DNA of 64,000 nt from JANTGF01 sp963750735. GTDB lineage: Bacteria; Bacteroidota; Bacteroidia; Bacteroidales; VadinHA17. The stretch spans positions 62,001-126,000 of the forward strand of contig CAVVRY010000001.1 in NCBI GenBank assembly GCA_963750735.1, written 5' to 3'. The notes below the pieces were generated by a model. That model was not told the origin of the DNA, ran no database searches, and saw only the letters and a list, made by a program, of their open reading frames with translations. The stretch's first letter is position 1; every line of letters begins with the position of its first letter. The translations under genes were made by a program, and so were the position numbers. Positions 54,453-63,694 of this stretch are shown piece after piece.

Positions 54453-55883
54453 ATGAGAGTACTTAAACTTCTTAAAAAGATTGTGATATCTGGCTTCCTG
54501 GCAATATTAATCTTTGCATGTTCAAATCATGATCCATCAAAAAAAAATGTAAGTAACATGAAGTTATCCGGTGACGGTATTGAAGTTAAATTAATGATCC
54601 TGGACCCTGGTCATTTTCATGCGGCACTTGTTCAGAAGAAAATGTATAGCCAGGTAAACCCTGTTGTTCACGTTTACTCCCCTGAAGGACCCGATGTGGA
54701 AAATTATTTAACTACGATTAACAATTACAACTCAAGGTCTGACTCTCCAACAAAATGGACCACAGAATTGTACACTGGTCCGGATTTTATGATAAAAATG
54801 CTTATGGATAAACCCGGCAATGTCGTGGTTACTTCCGGGAACAATGGCAGGAAAACAGAATATATAAAAAAGGTGGCCGACGCCGGGATAAATGTTTTTG
54901 CCGATAAACCTATGGCCATTAATACGGAAGATTTCGAGTTATTGAAGGAGGCATTTGAATTGGCAGAAGAAAATGATGTGCTGATTTATGACATCATGAC
55001 TGAGCGTTTTGAAATTACTACCCTGTTACAGAAGGAACTTTCATTGATTCCGGAAATTTTTGGATCACTTTCTCAGGGTACCTTAGAAGATCCTGCCGTT
55101 GTAAAAGAAAGTGTTCATCATTTCTTCAAATATGTATCAGGGAATAAAATTAAACGCCCACCATGGTTTTTTGATGTGACTCAGCAAGGCGATGGAGTTG
55201 TTGATGTAACCACTCATCTCGTTGATCTGGTTCAGTGGGAATGTTTCCCGGAACAAATTATCGATTACAGAAGAGACATTAAGCTACTTTCTGCCAAACG
55301 CTGGCCTACAAATCTGACACCCACCCAGTTTAACACCGTAACCCGTCTGAATAAATATCCAGACTACTTCAGAAAAAATATAATAAAGGATAGTATCCTC
55401 CAGGTTTATGCCAATGGAGAAATTAATTATACCATTAAGGGAATTCATGCAAAAGTTTCGGTAGTCTGGAACTATCAGGCTCCGGAAGGAACAGGTGACA
55501 CCCATTATTCCATTATGAAAGGCAGCAAATCAAATCTGGTGATCAGGCAGGGTGCCGAGCAAAATTACAAAACAAAACTATACATTGAACCGGAAAAGAA
55601 TATTGACCCTGATGAGTTTGAAGCATCATTGAGCAATGCATCAAAATCAATCATCGAAAAGTATCCCGGAGTTGAGTTCAGTAAATCAGGCGATATATGG
55701 GAAGTATTAATTCCTGACTCATATAAACTAGGCCATGAAGCTCACTTCGCCCAGGTTACTGAAAAGTTTCTTCAATATCTTTCTGAAGGAAGCTTACCAG
55801 AATGGGAGGTTCCAAATATGATTACCAAATACAATTTAACTACTCAGGCGCTGGAATTGGCTCTGAAAAACAACAACAAATAA
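54453..55883 (+). CDS. Lipoprotein with Gfo/Idh-like and oxidoreductase C-terminal domain
   Basis: 476 aa from the ATG at 54453. The signal peptide ends in lipobox 'LIFACS' (Cys ~25). The Rossmann part includes 'MILDPGHFHAALVQKKMY', 'VVVTSGNNGRKTEYIKKVADAG' and 'NVFADKPMAI'. The region from ~150 is the 'putative oxidoreductase C-terminal' type ('DIMTERFEITTLLQKEL', 'GDGVVDVTTHLVDLVQWE'). Nucleotide binding is probably altered, since the G-x-G-x-x-G loop is not clear. Fourth-position relatives occur in the same operon type. Probably periplasmic, acting on a sugar released outside. Confidence 0.78.
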   Translation: MRVLKLLKKIVISGFLAILIFACSNHDPSKKNVSNMKLSGDGIEVKLMILDPGHFHAALVQKKMYSQVNPVVHVYSPEGPDVENYLTTINNYNSRSDSPTKWTTELYTGPDFMIKMLMDKPGNVVVTSGNNGRKTEYIKKVADAGINVFADKPMAINTEDFELLKEAFELAEENDVLIYDIMTERFEITTLLQKELSLIPEIFGSLSQGTLEDPAVVKESVHHFFKYVSGNKIKRPPWFFDVTQQGDGVVDVTTHLVDLVQWECFPEQIIDYRRDIKLLSAKRWPTNLTPTQFNTVTRLNKYPDYFRKNIIKDSILQVYANGEINYTIKGIHAKVSVVWNYQAPEGTGDTHYSIMKGSKSNLVIRQGAEQNYKTKLYIEPEKNIDPDEFEASLSNASKSIIEKYPGVEFSKSGDIWEVLIPDSYKLGHEAHFAQVTEKFLQYLSEGSLPEWEVPNMITKYNLTTQALELALKNNNK

Positions 55884-55889
55884 ATTAAA

Positions 55890-56702
55890 ATGATGAAAAG
55901 GATTTTTGCAGTACTTGTGCTAATTTGCTTTCCAGTTTTCTTGTTTACAAGCCAGTCACAAACCAGGAATGAGAAAAGAGTTCTCGTGTATACGAAAAAC
56001 GGGGAAGGATATGTACATGATAATATTGAAAGCAGTGCTAAGGCAATTCAAAAAATGGGCAAAGAAAACGGATTTGTGGTTGACGTTTCGGATAATCCGA
56101 AAGTGTTTACAAAGGAAAACCTTGCGAAATACAGCTGTATTGTATTCTCAAACACAAATAATGATGTTTTTGATACTGATAAGCAGAAAGTGGCATTTAT
56201 GAGGTATATTCAGGCTGGTGGAGCCTATGTTGGTATACATTCGGCCTGCGGAACTGAACGAAACTGGCAATGGTTTACAAAGCTTACAGGAGGCACTTTT
56301 GATGTACATGCATCATTCCAGGAATTTACAGTCAAAATAATCGATCATAATCACCCTTCAACCAAAGATATGCCTGATGAATGGACTATCAAGGATGAAT
56401 GTTACTTCGTAAAGGATATGAATCCTGCAATTCGAGTACTAATAACCAACGATTTAAGTACAATTGAGGATGACAGGAAAGATACTTTCCCCACACTTTT
56501 TGGCAATGATTTCCCAGGCGCATGGTATCATGATTACCAGGGAGGAAGATCATTTTATACATCTTATGGGCACAGTCCGGAAGATTATGAAAATCCCATT
56601 TTTGTAAAACATATCCTGGGCGGAATCCTATATGCTATTGGAGACAACAAAGAACTGGATTATAACAAGGCAACAGCGTCAAGTCCGGATAGCCCATATT
56701 AG
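55890..56702 (+). CDS. ThuA domain-containing secreted protein
   Basis: 270 aa with a signal peptide ('MMKRIFAVLVLICFPVFLFTS'). ThuA-like (glutamine amidotransferase-like) fold: 'RVLVYTKNGEGYVHDNI' at the start, 'CIVFSNTNNDVFDTDKQ', 'GGAYVGIHSACGTE' with the Cys in the nucleophile-elbow position, 'HPSTKDMPDEW' and 'GRSFYTSYGHSPEDY'. ThuA domains are linked to trehalose and other sugar utilisation, but the reaction is not established. Last gene of the sugar operon, 6 bp after the previous stop. Confidence 0.85.
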   Translation: MMKRIFAVLVLICFPVFLFTSQSQTRNEKRVLVYTKNGEGYVHDNIESSAKAIQKMGKENGFVVDVSDNPKVFTKENLAKYSCIVFSNTNNDVFDTDKQKVAFMRYIQAGGAYVGIHSACGTERNWQWFTKLTGGTFDVHASFQEFTVKIIDHNHPSTKDMPDEWTIKDECYFVKDMNPAIRVLITNDLSTIEDDRKDTFPTLFGNDFPGAWYHDYQGGRSFYTSYGHSPEDYENPIFVKHILGGILYAIGDNKELDYNKATASSPDSPY

Positions 56703-56736
56703 GTTTTGCAGATAGTATTTTGGCAGGATTATTAAT

Positions 56737-57516
56737 ATGAAATACTATTTAAAAATAGTTTGGATATCATTACTACTATCCTCCTATTTAGCATTTTCCT
56801 ATTACTATTTTAATGGTTGGTGGTATTCGTCCATTGGAACCGGACTAATTCTTGTATTCAGTTATTTAATCTGGGGGAAAGATTTTCTTAAAGTTGTCGG
56901 ATTAAAGCTTTCCATAAAAACCATTCTTAAAACTTTATTACTTACAATTGGAACTGTTGTAAGCTCCCTTTTACTAATAAAATACATCGGGTCAAAAAAT
57001 GACATTATCATCCAGTTTACATCTCTAAAAAATTATTACCACGATGTTTTCTATATATTAAATGAAGAGATAATCCTGGGCGGAATTCCGATTTTCTTAT
57101 TGGTAAACAAGTTGAAAATCAATCCGATTAAAGTTTCAATTGGTTTGGCACTTTTTTTTGCCATTATTCACTTTGCATTTTATAAATGGATTTTTATAGA
57201 TAAAGGTATAATTGAATGTCAAACTTTGTTTACCTTGTTCCTGGTTGGAATTGTACGGAACAACCTGATTTTAGTAAACAAACATATTGGTTATTCATGG
57301 GCATTGCATTTTGGATGGATGGTTATCTTGTTTGGCTGCCTTCTAATATGGGTTGAAACAGATACTGTAGTTACTGAACCGGAAAGGTTTAATATTTTCC
57401 TGGGATCTACAGAAATGTTGATAATTTCAATTGTCCTGGCAGGTGTAAGTCTTATACATATGGTACTTTCACAAAATCCTAAGAAAAAAATAACAAAGAC
57501 TGATGTATCAAATTAA
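56737..57516 (+). CDS. CPBP-like intramembrane protease family protein
   Basis: 259 aa with about seven or eight membrane segments. The CPBP glutamic-protease pattern is visible in order: 'NEEIILGG' (~111-118; usual E-E-x-x-x-R, but Gly replaces Arg), 'FAIIHFAF' (F-x-x-x-H) and 'ALHFGWMV' (His motif). CPBP proteases process prenylated or lipid-linked peptides or act in bacteriocin immunity. Loss of Arg may alter activity. Its end overlaps the MGMT gene by 14 bp. Confidence 0.65.
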   Translation: MKYYLKIVWISLLLSSYLAFSYYYFNGWWYSSIGTGLILVFSYLIWGKDFLKVVGLKLSIKTILKTLLLTIGTVVSSLLLIKYIGSKNDIIIQFTSLKNYYHDVFYILNEEIILGGIPIFLLVNKLKINPIKVSIGLALFFAIIHFAFYKWIFIDKGIIECQTLFTLFLVGIVRNNLILVNKHIGYSWALHFGWMVILFGCLLIWVETDTVVTEPERFNIFLGSTEMLIISIVLAGVSLIHMVLSQNPKKKITKTDVSN

Positions 57517-58033
57517 AATTGAATATTATAAATCTCCATTTGGCGAGTTAGTATTGGGTGCCTTCGAGAACAAATTGTGCTTATGTGACTGGCGACATCG
57601 CAAAATGCGAAATTCCATTGATAAAAGTCTAAAGACCAGTTTAAACGCAGATTTTATTGAAGAAAAGACATCGGTTGTAGAAAACACAATTTCTCAACTA
57701 GACGAATATTTTAACGGTAAGAGAACTGAATTTAAAATTCCGCTTATCCTGATCGGTTCCGATTTCCAAAAAAGAGTTTGGAATGAACTTCTACAAATTC
57801 CTTATGGAAAAACAGAATCTTACCATGGACTATCAAAAAAACTGGGCGACGAGAAAGCAATCAGGGCTGTAGCTGCTGCTAATGGAGCAAATCAAATCTC
57901 CATTATAGTTCCTTGCCATCGAATTGTAGGCAGAAATGGCAAACTGGTAGGTTATGCTGGTGGTCTGCCGGTTAAAATGAAATTATTAAACATAGAAAAT
58001 GCTATAATCAATGGCCAATTCAGGCTTTTCTGA
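57503..58033 (+). CDS. ogt: Methylated-DNA-protein cysteine S-methyltransferase
   Basis: 176 aa. It transfers the methyl group from O6-methylguanine to its own cysteine, a suicide repair reaction. The active site 'IIVPCHRIVGRNGKLVGYAGG' contains the PCHR core (given by its key residues P-C-H-R at ~139-142). 'FQKRVWNELLQIPYGKTESYHGL' (in part) is the helix-turn-helix DNA-binding motif with the Arg finger region 'AIRAVAAANGAN'. The N-terminal ~60 residues are the usual small domain. No Ada-type regulator is fused. The start overlaps the CPBP-like gene. Confidence 0.94.
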   Translation: MYQIKIEYYKSPFGELVLGAFENKLCLCDWRHRKMRNSIDKSLKTSLNADFIEEKTSVVENTISQLDEYFNGKRTEFKIPLILIGSDFQKRVWNELLQIPYGKTESYHGLSKKLGDEKAIRAVAAANGANQISIIVPCHRIVGRNGKLVGYAGGLPVKMKLLNIENAIINGQFRLF

Positions 58034-58064
58034 ACATTATAGATTTATTAAAAAATAACCTAAA

Positions 58065-58811
58065 ATGAAAAAAATATTAAAAAGAATTGGGCTAGGAATA
58101 GGAATTCTGGTTGTATTGATAATACTTTTTTTCGTTGGCTATGGAATAAAGGCCAAGTCGATTATTAAGGTCATGAGCCCGGTTGAAACAAAACAGCTTG
58201 TTGAGAAGGTATTTTCAATTGAGGATACATTTGTTAACATATTTCTAATTAAAGACGGAGATCAGTACATTGCTTTTGATGGTGGAAATGATATTAAAAT
58301 TATTTCAGAAGAATTAAAAAAATTAGATATCAACCCGGACAAAATCGTTGCGATTTTTCTATCTCATACTGACGCAGATCACATTGCTGCAATAAAGCTG
58401 TTTGAAAATGCCAAAATCTATTTATCAAAAGAGGAAGAACAAATGATAAATGGAAAAACCTCAAGATTCTTTATTTTTGGAAATTCAATTGGGACAAATG
58501 AATATGAATTGGTTGATAACCAGGAAATTATTTCTATTGGAAATCTCAAAATACAAGGGATTTTAACGTCAGGACATACAGCCGGTTCGATGTGTTTCTT
58601 AGTTGATGACAAATACTTATTTACAGGAGATGCATTGAGTTTAAAAAATGGTCAAATTGACAATTTTCCAGGCTTTTTTAATATGGATACCGAAAAAGCC
58701 ACAGAATCCATAGAAAAAATTACAACACTTCCCAAGGCTGAATACATATTCACAGCTCATTTTGGCTATTCAGATGATTATACATCTGCAGTTAAAAATT
58801 GGGGGAAATAG
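58065..58811 (+). CDS. MBL-fold metallo-hydrolase, membrane-anchored
   Basis: 248 aa. One N-terminal membrane helix (~8-28) anchors an extracytoplasmic MBL domain. Metal ligands are all present: 'LSHTDADH' (H-x-D-x-D-H), 'TSGHTAGSM' (H), 'FTGDAL' (D) and the terminal 'TAHFGY' (H). The motif order fits a glyoxalase-II/ribonuclease-like hydrolase with two metals. The substrate is unknown. It lies in a run with the CPBP-like and MGMT genes (31 bp gap). Confidence 0.85.
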   Translation: MKKILKRIGLGIGILVVLIILFFVGYGIKAKSIIKVMSPVETKQLVEKVFSIEDTFVNIFLIKDGDQYIAFDGGNDIKIISEELKKLDINPDKIVAIFLSHTDADHIAAIKLFENAKIYLSKEEEQMINGKTSRFFIFGNSIGTNEYELVDNQEIISIGNLKIQGILTSGHTAGSMCFLVDDKYLFTGDALSLKNGQIDNFPGFFNMDTEKATESIEKITTLPKAEYIFTAHFGYSDDYTSAVKNWGK

Positions 58812-58829
58812 TGCTCAGGTAAAATTAAA

Positions 58830-59715
58830 ATGAATTCTGTTTTTAAAAACATCATTAAATTTATACTATTCTTTTTCTGCATATCCTGGGTAAATAGCCA
58901 AACGCTGAATATTCCTCCCCGGGATGCAGATTACCCTTTGGGATCTCAAATAATTGATTCCATTTCAGATTTACCACTTCAGGACAGGGAAGCATTTATT
59001 TTTAATGAAGTTCTAAAAGGAAATATTCCTGGTTTTTTAAGGATGATGGTTCAGGTAAAAGACAGTATTATTATTGAGGGTAATAATTTTCATATTACTT
59101 ATTTTGCTCTGCCTGATTATCTTGCTATTGGAGGAGACAACGATTACTTTTTATGTCCGATGACCCCAATCCTGGCCCAGACTATTGCCTGCAGTTTAAA
59201 CTGTACACTCCCCACCCGAAAAATGGTAACCCAAATTTGGAAAGCAGCTCAGGTAAAAATGAAACCTCAACCCATCCCACCAGGTCCGGAAATGACTTCA
59301 ATACCTGTTTTCGCCCAGCACAATTATATGGTTTGGGATCAACGTCAATCGTTTTTTCCACAATATCCGATGGGAAGTTTGGTAAGTGGTCATAAAAAAG
59401 ACGTGGTTATTAGCAATTCCATAAACAGTTCAACTCAAGGAAAAGTAGTTATTTACGGTTGGCATTACCCTTCCGGCGAACCAATTCAGCCACTCTATTC
59501 AGGTCATTCAGAAAATATATGTGGATTATAGCCATGGAATCCGCATGGTGCACGAAGATGTTTTGGTAAATGGCATTTCTATGAAGGTAGCCGAAGTATT
59601 GAAATCAGCAACTCTTCATAGCCTGTTAAGCGATGAAGGGGTCATTAGTGTGCCGAATTATCCATATAATACTTCATTAGTCTATCCTCATCCTGCATTC
59701 AAGACTCAGAAATAG
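58830..59715 (+). pseudogene. Unidentified conserved secreted protein, frameshifted
   Basis: One gene in two frames: 58830-59531, then the +1 frame from ~59518 to 59715. The joined product is ~295 aa. Signal peptide 'MNSVFKNIIKFILFFFCISWVNS'. I do not recognise the family. Distinct segments: 'YFALPDYLAIGGDNDYFLCPMTPILAQ', written as 'ALPDYLAIGGDNDYF', 'LNCTLPTRKMV', 'QHNYMVWDQRQSFFP', 'SGHKKDVVISN', 'YGWHYPSGEPIQPLYSGH' and, in the other frame, 'YVDYSHGIRMVHEDVLVNG'. The His-rich ends could form a metal or catalytic site. One extra base in 'AATATATGTGG' near 59515-59521 would explain the break. Confidence 0.65.
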
Positions 59716-59885
59716 AATAAAGATATAAATAATCATGGTTTACAGTTAGTTAAATTAGGTATTTAACTTATTTTTTATTCACCAAACGCAATAGAATAGG
59801 GATAATTGTAAATAAAAATTAATTTAAATGTGATTTTTAGTAGACCAGTGCGAATAATAAGTAAACATGTAAACAAAAAACATTC

Positions 59886-60392
59886 ATGGACGGTCTGGTA
59901 CAGGATAAGTATTATTTAAAGATACTCGAAGATAATAAAGGGCTTATTTACAAAGTAGCCAATTCATACTGCAATAATGAAGAAGACAGGAAAGACCTTT
60001 TTCAGGAAATAAGTATTCAAATTTGGAAGTCGCTGCATAGATACGACAAACAATACAAAATTTCTACCTGGATTTACCGGATTGCTTTAAATGTTGCAAT
60101 CTCTTATTATCGGAAAATTAAAACAAGGCAATACCAAACTGCATCACTTGCAGAAACAAGTGTTGACATTATAGATTACCAGCAGGATGATACATCAGAA
60201 GAAATTGATCGCCTGTTTACTTTTATTCACGAGTTAAAAGAATTGGACAGAGCAGTGATGCTTCTTTACCTGGAAAATAATAGTTATAAAGAAATTGGTG
60301 AAATATTAGGCATTTCAGAAACCAATGTGGCTACAAAAATTAACAGAATAAAAATTAAGCTAAAACAAAGATTTACAAACCATAAAAAATAA
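59886..60392 (+). CDS. ECF-type RNA polymerase sigma factor
   Basis: 168 aa. Sigma region 2 (~20-85; 'DRKDLFQEISIQIWKSLHRYD', 'KISTWIYRIALNVAISYYRK') and region 4 (~115-165; 'LYLENNSYKEIGEILGISETNVATKI', in part) are complete, with no region 3, as in ECF sigma factors. It redirects RNA polymerase to a regulon, probably in response to an envelope signal. The gene 5 bp downstream encodes a membrane protein that may be its anti-sigma factor. The 170-bp leader has no TAnnTTTG box, so autoregulation is possible. Confidence 0.92.
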   Translation: MDGLVQDKYYLKILEDNKGLIYKVANSYCNNEEDRKDLFQEISIQIWKSLHRYDKQYKISTWIYRIALNVAISYYRKIKTRQYQTASLAETSVDIIDYQQDDTSEEIDRLFTFIHELKELDRAVMLLYLENNSYKEIGEILGISETNVATKINRIKIKLKQRFTNHKK

Positions 60393-60397
60393 TAAAA

Positions 60398-61072
60398 ATG
60401 AAAAACGATAACTTAAAGAACATATGGGAAAGCTACAGTTCAAGTTTGCATAACAATCTGAACGTCAATCTAACCCAGTTGCAAGAGAAAAATGTTAAAA
60501 AAACCAGAAATGCATTAAATGGCTTACTGGTCAGGCGTGCAATTGAATCCATACTTTTTCTCTTATTTGCTGTTCTGCTATTAAAATTCTCTATTGAAAA
60601 CATTTCAACTACCCACTACCTGCTATCAGGTCTGATACTACTGACATTTTGCTTAATCGGACTTACTGGCAGTATCCTGCAAATTGTACTGATTTTCCGA
60701 TTAGATTACTCACAACCCATTACTTCTTTTCAAACACAATTGGAGAAATTAAAAATTTATAGTTTGCAGACACTGCGATTAATATTTCTTTCCATTCCTT
60801 TCTATTTTACATATATGATAATAGGATTTAAAGTGCTGCATGATTTTGACATTTTTAGTAATGCTGACTCAAGCTGGTTTGTGTGGAATCTTGCTTTAAC
60901 CATCATGTTTATTCCATTAGCATTATGGCTTGTTAAGATTTTGAACTACAAAACAAGAACCAAATGGGTACAAAAGCTAATAGTAGACAACGGAGGTAAG
61001 CAAATTCACTCTGCTATTCAATTTCTAAATGAAATAGAGGAATTTGAAAAAAATGGCAAGAACAATTATTAA
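60398..61072 (+). CDS. Membrane protein, candidate ECF anti-sigma factor
   Basis: 224 aa. The N-terminal ~50 residues are cytoplasmic and charged ('LKNIWESYSSSLHNNLNVNL'). Four membrane segments follow (~50-67, ~75-97, ~125-145, ~165-185), then a charged C-tail. Position directly behind the sigma gene (5 bp) fits an anti-sigma factor or sensor, but no zinc-finger (H-x3-C-x2-C) motif is present, so the mechanism is not the classical ZAS type. No family recognised. An alternative is an unrelated membrane protein in the same operon. Confidence 0.55.
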   Translation: MKNDNLKNIWESYSSSLHNNLNVNLTQLQEKNVKKTRNALNGLLVRRAIESILFLLFAVLLLKFSIENISTTHYLLSGLILLTFCLIGLTGSILQIVLIFRLDYSQPITSFQTQLEKLKIYSLQTLRLIFLSIPFYFTYMIIGFKVLHDFDIFSNADSSWFVWNLALTIMFIPLALWLVKILNYKTRTKWVQKLIVDNGGKQIHSAIQFLNEIEEFEKNGKNNY

Positions 61073-61172
61073 TTCTCAATGAAATAATGTATTTGCAACA
61101 AATTTGGTATTAATTGCCTCTAAATGTATCTTTAGGAGAATAAACAGCAAAATATTTTTTAATAACAGAATA

Positions 61173-63494
61173 ATGAAAAGATTAACTAATGTAATTTTTC
61201 TCATCGGCATGTTATTTGGTCTAATAGCTTGTGGGCCTAAATGGATTGAAATCGAAAAAGATGGCTTTAATATTGTTACCAATAAAGGTGGACAGACGCT
61301 GGGATATTCTCCTTCATCAGGTGTAAAAATTCTAACGGTAGATCGGTTTGCCTTTAAGGATTTAAACCAGAACGGTGTATTAGATCCTTACGAGGATTGG
61401 AGATTGAACACTGACGATAGAGCAAATGACCTGGCTTCAAAAATGTCAATTGAACAAATTGCAGGACTCATGTTATACAGTGGTCATCAAGGAATTCCCG
61501 GTGGAGGATTCAGAGGTGGGAGCACCTATAATAACAAACCATACAAAGAAAGTGGAGCTAAGCCTTCAGACCTTACCGACCAACAAATTGAATTTCTTAC
61601 AAATGATAACCTGCGGCATGTATTAATAACCCGAGTTGAAAGCCCTGAAGTAGCAGCTGTCTGGTCAAACAATGCACAAGCCCTGGTTGAGGGACTTGGC
61701 TTAGGCATTCCTTCCAACAATAGTACTGATCCCCGCCATGAGGCACGCTCCGATGAAGAATATACAATGGGAGCCGGGGGTGATATTTCAAGATGGCCGG
61801 GATCAATTGGCCTGGCTGCCAGCTTCGATCCTGAACTTGTACAGCAATTCGGTAATATTGCCTCGGTGGAATATCGGGCACTGGGGTTAACTACGGCTCT
61901 CTCTCCACAAATAGACCTGGCAACTGATCCAAGATGGTCAAGGTTTAGCGGGACTTTTGGAATAAGTCCTGAATTGTCGACTGATATGGCCGAAGCCTAT
62001 ATTGATGGCTTTCAGACATCTTCCATTGAAAAGGAAATTAATATGGGATGGGGATATGAAAGTGTAAATGCAATGGCTAAACACTGGCCAGGCGGGGGAG
62101 CTGGAGAAGGTGGAAGAGATGCTCATTATGGTTTTGGTAAATATGCAGTATTTCCTGGCAATAGTTTGCAGATGCATATGAAGCCATTTATTGAAGGGGC
62201 CTTTAAGCTAAAAAGCGGAACAAAAATGACCTCTGCTATTATGCCGTATTATACAATTTCTTACAATCAGGATCCTAGTGGGGAAAATGTTGGCAATGCT
62301 TTTAGTAAATACTTTATAACTGATATGTTGAGGGGTAAATACGGATTTGATGGTGTTGTTTGTACAGATTGGGGAGTTACTAATAACGATGCAGGTATGG
62401 CAGTTTTTGGCAGAACACCCTGGGGAGTTGAACAGCTGACTGTTGCAGAAAGACACTACAAAGTACTAATGGCTGGTTGTGACCAGTTTGGAGGGAACAA
62501 CGATGCCGGACCCGTGCTGGAAGCCTACGAGTTAGGAATTCAAGAATTTGGTGAAGAGTTCATGAATATTCGTTTTAAGCAATCTGCAGTCAGACTTCTA
62601 AAAAATATTTTTAGAGTTGGCCTGTTTGAGAATCCTTACCTTGATGTTTCTGAAACTAAAAGCATTGTTGGCAAGCCTGAATTTATGGAAGCAGGTTACC
62701 ATGCTCAGCTAAAATCTGTTGTTATGCTTAAAAATAAAGCCAATGTTCTTCCTGTAAAAAAGGAAAAAACGGTTTTTATCCCTAAAAGATTTGCTCCGGC
62801 ATCAAGGAATTTCTTTGGAGGTGTAACTCCGGAACGATGGGAAGTTCCATTAAACATTGATTTGGCATCAAAGTACTTTAAGGTGACAGATAATCCTGAA
62901 GAAGCAGACATTGCCTTAGTTGTAATCAACAGTCCTGAAAATGGCCGTACTGCCGGTTATAGTGAAGATAATGCGAAAAAAGGAGAAAACGGATTTCTAC
63001 CAATAAGCCTACAGTACGGTAGTTATATTGCCAGCGAAGGACGCGATCCCAGCCTTGCAGGTGACCCGAGAGAAGGTGACGTACTCAATCGCACCTATAA
63101 AAACAAAACGGTAAAAGCACAGAATTCCACAGACCTTGACCTGGTTTTAAAAACCAAAAAAGAAATGAATGGCAAGCCTATAATTGTTGTCATTAAAATG
63201 TCAAATCCAACAATTGTGGAAGAGTTTGAGAAGGAAATTGATGCATTATTAGTCAATTTCAGAATCCAGGATCAGGCATTACTTGATGTTATTTCAGGAG
63301 CATTTGAACCAACAGGCTTGTTGCCCCTTCAGATTCCCGCAAACATGAGCACTGTTGAAGCACAGCACGAAGATGTACCATTTGATATGAAAGCTCATAT
63401 AGATTCGGAAGGGAATGTATATGATTTTGCTTTTGGACTAAACTGGAGTGGACTAATTCAAGATACCAGAACCAATAAATATAGTAAACAATAG
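61173..63494 (+). CDS. GH3 family glycoside hydrolase, lipoprotein
   Basis: 773 aa from the ATG at 61173. The earlier frame start adds 23 residues before the signal peptide. Lipobox 'LFGLIACG' (Cys ~22). 'DLNQNGVLDPYEDW' (~60-73) resembles an EF-hand loop and is typical of this secreted GH3 subgroup. The catalytic barrel has 'GVVCTDWGVTN' (nucleophile Asp) and 'TTALSPQIDLATDPRWSRFSGTFG' (in part). The C-terminal sandwich follows from ~520 ('SVVMLKNKANVLPVKKEK'). It releases terminal sugars, probably beta-glucosides, in the periplasm or on the surface. Confidence 0.92.
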   Translation: MKRLTNVIFLIGMLFGLIACGPKWIEIEKDGFNIVTNKGGQTLGYSPSSGVKILTVDRFAFKDLNQNGVLDPYEDWRLNTDDRANDLASKMSIEQIAGLMLYSGHQGIPGGGFRGGSTYNNKPYKESGAKPSDLTDQQIEFLTNDNLRHVLITRVESPEVAAVWSNNAQALVEGLGLGIPSNNSTDPRHEARSDEEYTMGAGGDISRWPGSIGLAASFDPELVQQFGNIASVEYRALGLTTALSPQIDLATDPRWSRFSGTFGISPELSTDMAEAYIDGFQTSSIEKEINMGWGYESVNAMAKHWPGGGAGEGGRDAHYGFGKYAVFPGNSLQMHMKPFIEGAFKLKSGTKMTSAIMPYYTISYNQDPSGENVGNAFSKYFITDMLRGKYGFDGVVCTDWGVTNNDAGMAVFGRTPWGVEQLTVAERHYKVLMAGCDQFGGNNDAGPVLEAYELGIQEFGEEFMNIRFKQSAVRLLKNIFRVGLFENPYLDVSETKSIVGKPEFMEAGYHAQLKSVVMLKNKANVLPVKKEKTVFIPKRFAPASRNFFGGVTPERWEVPLNIDLASKYFKVTDNPEEADIALVVINSPENGRTAGYSEDNAKKGENGFLPISLQYGSYIASEGRDPSLAGDPREGDVLNRTYKNKTVKAQNSTDLDLVLKTKKEMNGKPIIVVIKMSNPTIVEEFEKEIDALLVNFRIQDQALLDVISGAFEPTGLLPLQIPANMSTVEAQHEDVPFDMKAHIDSEGNVYDFAFGLNWSGLIQDTRTNKYSKQ

Positions 63495-63694
63495 CAAAGC
63501 TTTAAATTATTTGTTAATTGGCTAATTCTCTTTCCAAAGAAGTGAAATAGCCATAATTTTCCTATTTTCAACACAAAAAACTGATGCCTTTGTTAAATAA
63601 GATAGAACCTATACCTCGTCTAAAGAATAAAGTAGTTAACTTTACCAATTAAAGTTGAGCGAACGAATAAGTTGATTAACATAAATATTTAAGA

